A stretch of 64,000 nt of DNA from Limnoperna fortunei (lineage: Eukaryota > Mollusca > Bivalvia > Mytilida > Modiolidae), in NCBI GenBank assembly GCA_944474755.1, contig OX104116.1, forward strand, positions 7,195,547 through 7,259,546, in the 5' to 3' direction. Below the pieces are notes generated by a model, which did not search any database, was not told where the DNA came from, and saw nothing but the letters and a program-made list of their open reading frames with translations. Positions 12,614 to 24,600 of this stretch are shown piece by piece; position 1 is the stretch's first letter, and every line of letters begins with the position of its first letter. A program made the translations under genes and the position numbers.

Positions 12614-15600
12614 TACAAGCCTAGAAGATTATGCAACGATACAAATGACAGTGTTTCTTGTCAAAAATTTAGACAAAGACTGACCAACGAATGGCCTTAG
12701 TCATTGAATGTCAATATAAATAAATGACGTAAACAAGTCCTAACATGTTGATCTTAAACTTTCTCACTCCAACTGAACCCAAAATAGTTGCTTCCCAGTA
12801 CGCCACCAGCGGACGGACGTGCCGTGCTGTTACTTGGCTTTGCTCAAATATTCCAACAAGATGTAATCAAAATTACCATTATTTTTTGTTCATGTTTGTC
12901 GATCCGATACTAAGTTTACTGGTTGGTACATTCTTTAGATTTTGTATATAATATTTTGAACTACCTGTATTGTGTATTTACACGATCCCAGTGGACTTAT
13001 ATTATTCCATCGCCAAATGAAAAAATACTTTAAGCATTTAGAGTTAAACGCCACTGATGAATCTTAAGTAGACAAAACGCACGTCTGGCGTATTGAATTT
13101 GTCACCTTGGTAATTTTAATAGTTCCTTGACATCATTTTTTCACCTTTTTTTTTCAAAACAGGTTATGCTCTATAATATGGTTTGGGTCTGTTTACACCA
13201 ATCATAAACCCCTTTGTGGTTTATTTGGTGTAAACAGACCATAACCATCTTATAATCTGTTCAGAAATTTGATGTATTCTTTTAATAAATTTATTTTTGT
13301 TACTTGTGCCTAAAGTAGAAGTACATCTGGAGATACTACTGGATATTTTTATTTATAAAATGTTTTCTTGACCTGGTAATAAGGATATTTTGCATATTTT
13401 AACAGAATAGCAGTCCATCAAGTCCAGGTGATATATTTGTGCCGCCTACACCAGCTTATAAGGAAACAAATGACCTTGTTGTCCTTGACAACCCTGAGGA
13501 AGAAGAAAGAAAGTTTCTAGAGAAACAACTGTACAAGTGTCATCCATTAGAAAGCTATTTTGATACCATCTGTGACAATGCTAGTTACCAGGTAGGTTTT
13601 CTGTGTTGAAAGCTGAGTCCAGATACAAGAAACAGCAGCAATATTTCAAATACATTTCTGTTATCTGTTAAGGTTTTTTTCTGTGTACTCCAGCTTCATC
13701 CCCCAATAAAAAAAAATCACCATTTAAACAAGGATTTCCATTATCGGGAATTTAATGCAATACTTGTAAATTATTTCCAAATAGACTATATTGATTAGAA
13801 ATAAACAGATTTTGATTGGATGATGACTGGCATCAATCTCAAGGCTGATATCAGACTGGTATTAAGTTATATTTCAAGTCATGTTAAAATAGCGAAGGTG
13901 AGGTGCAAAATGGTCAAATTCTGTTTAATTTCTTTACAAAAATCTTTTAAAGGTTTAAAGATTCATTCTTAAAGATAAAGGAAGATTTAAACAAATTATT
14001 ATTTTAGTTTTTTTTTTTTTTTGTACAAGAAGGGTCTTCATGCAATATAAACCAATGTAAATTAAATAGTTTTATTTGTTCATAAATTAGTAATTCTGTT
14101 TGTTATTTCGCAATTCTTTTAGAAATACCAGTTAGACAGAATTGCCTTGCATGACAGTAAGCGAGCAACATATGAACACACAAAGAAATGTGCTGAAAAT
14201 TATGTGATGTTAGGACAAACAGACAGAGCTGTACAGTTACTACTGGAGACAGAACCAGATAATGATGTTTACTATACAGATTGTCTGAGGTAGGTACCAG
14301 TAGTATTAGGACACACAGACAGAGCTGTATAGATACTGGAGACAGAACCAGATAATGATGTTTACTATACAGATTGTGATAACAATATTTATACCCCCAC
14401 TGGCCAATAGGAGCTAAAGGTATACTGTTTTCAGTCTGTGTGTTAGTGTGTGCATCATCACCTTTTTTCTCAGCAGTGATAAATGATCTCTCTGAAGTTA
14501 TTTCATCAAGGAACATAAGGTCACAACAAAACTTGTTTGGATTATTTACTTCAATGGTTTCTACAAAAACTTTTGATAAAGTAGGATAGACTTTTATTCA
14601 ATATTAAAGGTTAAAAAACATTGTAAGGTAGTTAACAAATTGTTTTACCAATAAATCTGTAAGATACTTATAGAGTTTATCAGTATGCATAAAACAGCTC
14701 CACCCAGCTGACGTATTGTATGGGTTGTATATTTCAGAGCCTGTTTAGTTGCCAGTATAAGATTTTCTGGTGCTTCACAGAGTACCATTAAACTGGTAGC
14801 AACCAATCTGATTGCAAATGGAAAACTTGCAGGTAAGTACTGTTGTAAAAGTCAGCATGATTGGCAGAGGTTTTTTAGCAACAAATAAAAACTGATTACT
14901 GCATTTGGTGGAGCTTATGGTCCTTTGTAGGTTGAAAAAGGTGTGAATTGAAATCAACAATTATTTTCCACATCTAATCAGTGTTTTGAAATGTGGTATT
15001 TTTTGTTTCATTATACCCCCCGCAAACTTGTTTGGGGGGTTATATAGGAATCACCCTGTCTGTCAGTCCGTCTGTCCATGTCCCTTGTAAGCGCTTCTCC
15101 TCCTAAACCGCTTGACAGATTTTGATGAAACTTTACATGAAGAAAGTACATCATATGTAGATGTGCATGAAGATTTTTTATTGCTGTTGGATATTATTCA
15201 GGGGAGATAATTGGACTTAGACTTTTAAAATATAGTATTCAGTGTGAGACCTCGTAAGCACACTCCTCCTAAACCGTTTGACAGATTTTGATGAAACTTT
15301 ACATGAAGGAAGTACATCATATGTAGATTTGCATGAAGAATTTTCGTCGCTGTAGGATATTATTCAGGGTAGATAATTGGACTTGAAGCGAAGCAGGGGG
15401 TAACCCCTTTGTGAGCGTGCTCATAGTCCACACTTGTTTTGATAGGACGATTTTAGAATGATACGGTAAGCTAGGAGCAGGCGATTGTTTTCTGTTCTAT
15501 ACCTTTCTGGAAAAATTTTGTTTGCGGGGTTGAGTTGGGAAAAGTCTCCTGTTTTTCCAAATACCATTGAACATCAAGAAAGCAGACAAACTTTTGTAAA

Positions 15601-18600
15601 CTCAGTAAGGTCCCCCTGCAAACAAAAATGGCTGACTTTCAATGTAAAACTCATGTAGCAAACAAGAACACATTGTGTAATGCAAACAGAAGAAAATTAT
15701 AAAATATGGACAGGTTATAGTGGATAAATTTGTTCTACTGGATTTTCATAATACAAATGTACAGTATTGAATAAGAAATAAATGCAAGCCAAAAAACACT
15801 CCACTGGGGTGTGATGTTAACTATAAACAACATGAAGAACAGGTACACTGATACATGGTGATCAACTACAGGTGGTATACCATATAATTACTGACTTTTT
15901 AAGTGCAGACTATTTACCAAGATGCTGTTAAATATCAATTACCATGCTTTTTTGTTTAGTAGAATTGTCACATGAAACTTTCTTATTTGTTTAAATATTA
16001 TTGGAACCAAGTATTCCTTTATGCAGCATAATAATGTAAAGTGACTGATTACAATCCATTTTCAGAGGGAATACAGCTGTTATGTTTGATAAACAAAGGT
16101 TTAGACGCATGTCGGTATCTACAGACTTACAGTGAATGGGACCAAGCTGTGTGGCTTGCTAAGGTAATCTATAAACATTCAGATGATTTTAAAACCAGAT
16201 TGAAAAATGATTTTATTTCACTGATGACCTAGAAAATGTACAGACAAAAATGACAGCAATTCTAAAAATGCCATGGGTGTTTTTTATTCTATCATGAATT
16301 GCCAAAATGAATGGTCTGCATGGTTTTCAGAAAATCATATACTTTAGTGGAAATGGTAGACTTTTGTAAACAACGCAATGTCCCTTTAGAAGCAAGAATT
16401 GCTGACTTACTATGTAAAATTTCCATAGCAAAAGTTAAGGACGATTTGTGGTATGTAAACAACAGAGGCATGGTATAAAATATGGTCAGGTAATTGTGGG
16501 AAAATTGTATCTATTGGATTTTTGTAACACAAAGGTACAATATGTGATAGTAAAAAGATTCATGCGAAAAACTGAGTGCACAGGGGGTGTGACTTTTAAT
16601 ATAGTTTAGAATTGTAGTTCTCCTCATACATTGAATAAAGATTTAATTGTGTTTTAAATTTTATTCCATTTAACCTTGAAATTATGATAACATATTGTGC
16701 CCTTGACTCTTGTTTCAGTCAACACTTAACTATAGTGATTGTGCAGAAGTAATGAAGAGATGGGTGGATCACTTATGTAGTCCTCATGTCAATCAAAAGG
16801 TCAGTGAAATAGATGGGTGGATCACTTATGTAGTCCTCATGTCAATCAAAAGGTCAGTGAAATAGATGGGTGGATCATCTATGTAGTCCTCATGTCAATC
16901 AAAAGGTCAGTGAAATAGATGGGTGGATCATCTATGTAGTCCTCATGTCAATCAAAAGGTCAGTGAAATAGATGGGTGGATCATCTATGTAGTCCTCATG
17001 TCAATCAAAAGGTCAGTGAAATAGATGGGTGGATCACTTATGTAGTCCTCATGTCAATCAAAGGGTCAGTGAAATAGATGGGTGGATCATCTATGTAGTC
17101 CTCATGTCAATCAAAAGGTCAGTGAAATAGATGGGTGGATCATCTATGTAGTCCTCATGTCAATCAAAAGGTCAGTGAAATAAATGGGTGGATCACTTAT
17201 GTAGTCCTCATGTCAATCAAAAGGTCAGTGAAATAGATGGGTGGATCATCTATGTAGTCCTCATGTCAATCAAAAGGTCAGTGAAATAGATGAGTGGATC
17301 ATCTATGTAGTCCTCATGTCAATCAAAAGGTCAGTGAAATAGATGGGTGGATCATCTATGTAGTCCTCATGTCAATCAAAAGGTCAGTGAAATAGATGGG
17401 TGGATCACTTATGTAGTCCTCATGTCAATCAAAAGGTCAGTGAAATAAATGGGTGGATCACTTATGTAGTCCTCATGTCAATCAAAAGGTCAGTGAAATA
17501 GATGGGTGGATCATCTATGTAGTCCTCATGTCAATCAAAAGGTCAGTGAAATAGATGGGTGGATCATCTATGTAGTCCTCATGTCAATCAAAAGGTCAGT
17601 GAAATAAATGGGTGGATCACTTATGTAGTCCTCATGTCAATCAAAAGGTCAGTGAAATAGATGGGTGGATCATCTATGTAGTCCTCATGTCAATCAAAAA
17701 GTCAGTGAAATAGATGGGTGGATCACTTATGTAGTCCTCATGTCAATCAAAGGGTCAGTGAAATAGATGGGTGGATCATCTATGTAGTCCTCATGTCAAT
17801 CAAAAGGTCAGTGAAATAGATGGGTGGATCACTTATGTAGTCCTCATGTCAATCAAAAGGTCAGTGAAATAGATGGGTAAATCATCTATGTAGTCCTCAT
17901 GTCAATCAAAAAGTCAGTGAAATAGATGGGTGGATCATCTATGTAGTCCTCATGTCAATCAAAAGGTCAGTGAAATAGATGGGTGGATCATCTATGTAGT
18001 CCTCATGTCAATCAAAGGGTCAGTGAAATAGATGGGTGGATCATCTATGTAGTCCTCATGTCAATCAAAGGGTCAGTGAAATAGATGGGTAAATCATCTA
18101 TGTAGTCCTCATGTCAATCAAAGGGTCAGTGAAATAGATGGGTGGATCATCTATGTAGTCCTCATGTCAATCAAAAGGTCAGTGAAATAGATGGGTGGAT
18201 CATCTATGTAGTCCTCATGTCAATCAAAAAGTCAGTAAAATAGATGGGTAAATCATCTATGTAGTCCTCATGTCAATCAAAGGGTCAGTGAAATAGATGG
18301 GTGGATCATCTATGTAGTCCTCATGTCAATCAAAAAGTCAGTGAAATAGATGGGTGGATCATCTATGTAGTCCTCATGTCAATCAAAAGGTCAGTGAAAT
18401 AGATGGGTAAATCATCTATGTAGTCCTCATGTCAATCAAAGGGTCAGTGAAATAGATGGGTGGATCATCTATGTAGTCCTCATGTCAATCAAAGGGTCAG
18501 TGAAATAGATGGGTAAATCATCTATGTAGTCCTCATGTCAATCAAAGGGTCAGTGAAATAGATGGGTGGATCATCTATGTAGTCCTCATGTCAATCAAAA

Positions 18601-21600
18601 GGTCAGTGAAATAGATGGGTGGATCATCTATGTAGTCCTCATGTCAATCAAAAAGTCAGTAAAATAGATGGGTAAATCATCTATGTAGTCCTCATGTCAA
18701 TCAAATGGTCAGTGAAATAGATGGGTGGATCATCTATGTAGTCCTCATGTCAATCAAAAAGTCAGTGAAATAGATGGGTGGATCATCTATGTAGTCCTCA
18801 TGTCAATCAAAAGGTCAGTGAAATAGATGGGTAAATCATCTATGTAGTCCTCATGTCAATCAAAGGGTCAGTGAAATAGATGGGTGGATCATCTATGTAG
18901 TCCTCATGTCAATCAAAAGGTCAGTGAAAAAGATGGGTGGATCATCTATGTAGTCCTCATGTCAATCAAAGGGTCAGTGAAATAGATGGGTGGATCATCT
19001 ATGTAGTCCTCATGTCAATCAAAAGGTCAGTGAAATAGATGGGTGGATCATCTATGTAGTCCTCATGTCAATCAAAAAGTCAGTGAAATAGATGGGTAAA
19101 TCATCTATGTAGTCCTCATGTCAATCAAAGGGTCAGTGAAATAGATGGGTGGATCATCTATGTAGTCCTCATGTCAATCAAAAAGTCAGTGAAATAGATG
19201 GGTGGATCATCTATGTAGTCCTCATGTCAATCAAAGGGTCAGTGAAATAGATGGGTAAATCATCTATGTAGTCCTCATGTCAATCAAAAAGTCAGTGAAA
19301 TAGATGGGTAAATCATCTATGTAGTCCTCATGTCAATCAAAGGGTCAGTGAAATAGATGGGTGGATCATCTATGTAGTCCTCATGTCAATCAAAAAGTCA
19401 GTGAAATAGATGGGTAAATCATCTATGTAGTCCTCATCTCAATCAAAAAGTCGGTGAAATAGATGGGTAAATCATCTATGTAGTCCTCATGTCAATCAAA
19501 GGGTCAGTGAAATAGATGGGTGGATCATCTATGTAGTCCTCATGTCAATCAAAAAGTCAGTGAAATAGATGGGTAAATCATCAATGTAGTCCTCATGTCA
19601 ATCAAAAAGTCAGTGAAATAGATGGGTAAATCATCAATGTAGTCCTCATGTCAATCAAAAAGTCAGTGAAATAGATGGGTAAATCATCTATGTAGTCCTC
19701 ATGTCAATCAAAGGGTCAGTGAAATAGATGGGTAAATCATCTATGTAGTCCTCATGTCAATCAACGTCAGTGAAATAGATGGGTGGATCATCTATGTAGT
19801 CCTCATGTCAATCAAAGGGTCAGTGAAATAGATGGGTGGATCATCTATGTAGTCCTCATGTCAATCAAAGGGTCAGTGAAATAGATGGGTGGATCATCTA
19901 TGTAGTCCTCATGTCAATCAAAAAGTCAGTGAAATAGATGGGTGGATCATCTATGTAGTCCTCATGTCAATCAAAAAGTCAGTGAAATAGATGGGTAAAT
20001 CATCTATGTAGTCCTCATGTCAATCAAAAGGTCAGTGAAATAGATGGGTGGATCATCTATGTAGTCCTCATGTCAATCAAAAAGTCAGTGAAATAGTGGT
20101 TGGATTATCTATGTAGTCCTCATGTCAATCAAAAAGTCAGTGAAATAGATGGGTGGATCATCTATGTAGTCCTCATGTCAATCAAAAAGTCAGTGAAATA
20201 GATGGGTGGATCATCTATGTAGTCCTCATGTCAATCAAAAAGTCAGTGAAATAGATGGGTAAATCATCTATGTAGTCCTCATGTCAATCAAAAAGTCAGT
20301 GAAATAGATGGGTAAATCATCTATGTAGTCCTCATGTCAATCAAAGGGTCAGTGAAATAGATGGGTGGATCATCTATGTAGTCCTCATGTCAATCAAAGG
20401 GTCAGTGAAATAGATGGGTGGATCATCTATGTAGTCCTCATGTCAATCAAAAAGTCAGTGAAATAGATGGGTAAATCATCTATGTAGTCCTCATGTCAAT
20501 CAAAGGGTCAGTGAAATAGATGGGTGGATCATCTATGTAGTCCTCATGTCAATCAAAGGGTCAGTGAAATAGATGGGTGGATCATCTATGTAGTCCTCAT
20601 GTCAATCAAAAAGTCAGTGAAATAGATGGGTAAATCATCTATGTAGTCCTCATGTCAATCAAAAGGTCAGTGAAATAGATGGGTAAATCATCTATGTAGT
20701 CCTCATGTCAATCAAAAGGTCAGTGAAATAGATGGGTAAATCATCTATGTAGTCCTCATGTCAATCAAAAAGTCAGTGAAATAGATGGGTAAATCATCTA
20801 TGTAGTCCTCATGTCAATCAAAGGGTCAGTGAAATAGATGGGTGGATCATCTATGTAGTCCTGATGTCAATCAAAGGGTCAGTGAAATAGATGGGTAAAT
20901 CATCTATGTAGTCCTCATGTCAATCAAAAAGTCAGTGAAATAGATGGGTGGATCATCTATGTAGTCCTCATGTCAATCAAAAAGTCAGTGAAATACAGTC
21001 TCGTGCCAAAAGTATTCACGGAAAAATGGCCGACGTTTTTAGATATTTCACTTCGCGCTGTTTTTATTTTATTTTTTTATACCAATTATCTTGCGATTTT
21101 TACTTTGAGAACTTCCCCGTGTACTTGAAAGCATTCCAAATCGATGACGTAAAAATCGTCTGCAATAAACTATTACATTGTAATATTTTTGATGTAAATA
21201 AACATGGGTCGCAAATCAAAAGAATTGTCACCGGACAAGAAAGAAGTGATCGTCAATTTAAAGTCTGATGGATATAGAATAAGTGAAATATCTAGGATGT
21301 TGGGAATACCTGAGAGTACTTGCAGATCGATTTTGAAAACTTACAAAGCACGGAAAAGTTTTGAAATAGGCCATCGTTCTGGACATCCAAGAAAAGTGTC
21401 AAAACGGGGCGAATCCCGATTGAAGCGTCTGGTGAAAAGGCATCGCGGAAAAGCACTAAAGGATATTACCACCGAATTTAATGTTGGAAATGGTGAAAAC
21501 TGTTTTAGTGCGAGGACTGTCCAGAGATTTTTGCACAGGAATCAGATTTACCGGCGAGTTGTGAAAAAACAGATGGTTGTCAAAGGGGCGAATAGAAGGA

Positions 21601-24600
21601 AGCGGATAACATGGTGTTTACAGAAAAGAAGATGGACCGTGAATGATAACTGGAGACATGTTATATTTAGTGATGAATCTCAAATAGTTATAGGCCAAAA
21701 CAACCGTGTATATGTGTGGAGATCGTCCCAGGAAGCGTATCGTCCAGAATGCATGTATGCAGAGTGTGTGCCTAAGGTTTCTGTTATGGTATGGGGTTGC
21801 ATCACTTGGTTTGGTGTCGGTACTCTTTGTAAGGTCGATGGAAGTATAAATGCCCAGAAATATATTTCAATACTTGACGATCAGTTATGGCCAGTTATAG
21901 CCCGTCATTTCCCAGACGATTCCTACACTTTCCAAGATGACAACGCCCCCGTCCATAGGGCTCGGATTGTGGAACGTTACAAGCATGAAAATAATATCCA
22001 TGGTATGGTATGGCCTGCCCAATCTCCGGACATTAATATCATAGAAAACTGTTGGCTTAGAATTAAAAGAACTCTACAAACACGTGTTAGGAGAATAACA
22101 AAACCCCAGGAACTGTTTGATGCAATTTTTGACATCTGGCAAACCTTCACGGTTGAATATGTACAAAACTTATATAATTCCATTCCAAGGAGAGTTTTGG
22201 CTTGCATTAGATCCAAGGGACACCTAACAAAATATTAAGGTAAGTCATAGCTTTATTTTAATATTTTTTGCTTGTTTTACTATTCAAGGCGAGATAACTC
22301 CAAGATGACGTCTGCCATTTTTCCGCGAATACTTTTGGCACGAGACTGTAGATGGGTAAATCATCAATGTAGTCCTCATGTCAATCAAAGGGTCAGTGAA
22401 ATAGATGGGTAAATCATCTATGTAGTCCTCATGTCAATCAAAGGGTCAGTGAAATAGATGGGTGGATCATCTATGTAGTCCTCATGTCAATCAAAAAGTC
22501 AGTGAAATAGATGGGTGGATCATCTATGTAGTCCTCATGTCAATCAAAAAGTCAGTGAAATAGATGGGTGGATCATCTATGTAGTCCTCATGTCAATCAA
22601 AAAGTCAGTGAAATAGATGGGTAAATCATCTATGTAGTCCTCATGTCAATCAAAAGGTCAGTTTAATAGATCTACTTAGCATTGTGTTCAGTAATGTAAG
22701 AAAATTGCCTGATATTTTTAAGACAATTTACATTTCTTATGCATTGTAGATCATTTGTGAACAGTTTCATTATCTGTCATCACTGTTCACTGATAGGAAG
22801 AAGAGAAGGGTTATCTAAGGGGAGATAATACAACAAACTTAGATGGGAGGTAATGAGGTCATTATCCATTTGGATGGCCTGTGCAAAAGTAACCGAACGG
22901 GCGAGACATCAAAATTTATTATTAAAAAAATCTTTCTTTCACCTAAAATTTTATATATGGGGCATTACACATATAATGCTAAATTACATAAAAATGGAGA
23001 AAAAAGTATACATGTCCACGGACTTTTTGTGGGAATTTTACCTTAAAGTTTAAGAATGGTTTTTCTACTTTCATTTCAATGTTGTGGTCACATTGTACCA
23101 CATTACACACTTTAGGAAGTGCTTCCACTGTAAAGACGTTGCCTGGAAAAAAAATTATATTTTCGTTCTACAGTAATGCCATACGTTTCAAAATATCCAA
23201 CTCTTCAGCAATAGCAGTTATAAGCAAAAGCAGAAACAAAAGAGAAAATTGGGACTATTTTTTTCATCCTGCCATGCTTTGACATGCACTGGAAATTCAT
23301 TCCATGAATAGGATAATGACCCCTAATCCTTGTATCTAAGGGGAGATAATACAACAGACTTAAATGGGAATTAATGGTTACAATAAACCATCTATTTAAT
23401 ATTGAATTTTCCATATGGGGTACCTGCAATTAAGATTTTATGTGTGGAAATCCTCTCAATTTAAACCTCGGAAAGCAGTTACTTGTGTATGTTGAAATGT
23501 TAGACTACATTATTAACAAATAAAAAAATATATTTCGTCAGCAAAAATTACCGAAAATGGTGAAAAAAATCATCACTGAATGAAACTAACAAAATTTCTA
23601 ACCCCCCCCCCCCCTCTTTTTTTTTAAAAATCTCTATTTTCCAGGCTCTTATAAATGCTCCCCCAGATATTGGAGATTTTCAATCAATAATGTTTTTATT
23701 TTTTTTAATTTTGATATTTTTAGATTGATTGATTGATTGATTAATGGGATATTTTTAGAACCCCAACATCCAATCAGATGCATCTGTGTATTTTCATCTG
23801 ATTACGATCTTGGGTTCAAATTTCCCGGTGTAATGTAAACAAATAATTGGTTTATTGTAACCTAATTCTTGTATCTAAGGGGAGATAATACAACAAACGT
23901 AGATGGGACGTAATACATGCATAGAAAGCTTACATTTTTGTATTTCTATATTTAGCTTTAAAAAATAATATATTTCTGTATGATTTGTCAAGTAGGCTAT
24001 GCTCATATAAAAAAGATATATAAACATATGTTTGTTTTGTAATTGGAGATAAAACAATATAATTGCTAGTACCAAGCATTGGAAAGCATGATATTAAATG
24101 TTTATTTTCTTCCATGAGCATAGGATATGAAAAAATGGGGCATTAAATGGTAACCTGCCACATTTTACTGCAGCCTACAGTTTATCTCAAAAGACAATTT
24201 TTACCTTGACCTTGGACCTATAAAAATAATTTTTCAGATTGGCACGACACAAAAACTACATATGGTATTGTGCTGAAAATTCAACTTGATTTTCATTTTA
24301 TAGTACTTAACAAAATTTGTTTTTCAAGTAATCTTGAAAAAAGCCAATTTAGAAACGGTCAACTGTTGACCAACAAAATTGGCCTAAGTCACTACTTAAC
24401 AGCTGTGCAAAGTTTAAACATCATTTCTTGACATGTTTTCAAGTAATCATCTGGAAACCTCCAACTGAAATGAAAAACAAAATAAGAATTGGTGTAGGTC
24501 TAAAACTACAAATTGGATTGTGCTGAAAATTGAACTTGATCTTTGTTTTATAGTACTTAACAGCTGTAAAAAGTTTAAACAAAATCTGTTGACACTTTTT

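Noticed and set aside
16759..20995. Possible CRISPR-like array or coding repeat
   Set aside because: No unique spacers, a eukaryotic intron, and units derived from the neighbouring exon with stops in all continued frames.
20948..21268. 106-codon plus-strand frame starting in the last array unit
   Set aside because: It reads array text (exon copy HLCSPHVNQK) into transposon end sequence and overlaps the transposase in another frame.
23645..23690. Possible extra WDR11 exon reading ALINAPPDIGDF after TTTTCCAG
   Set aside because: Exons 16719-16799 and 26252-26396 already join in frame exactly as vertebrate WDR11, and no donor follows this stretch.
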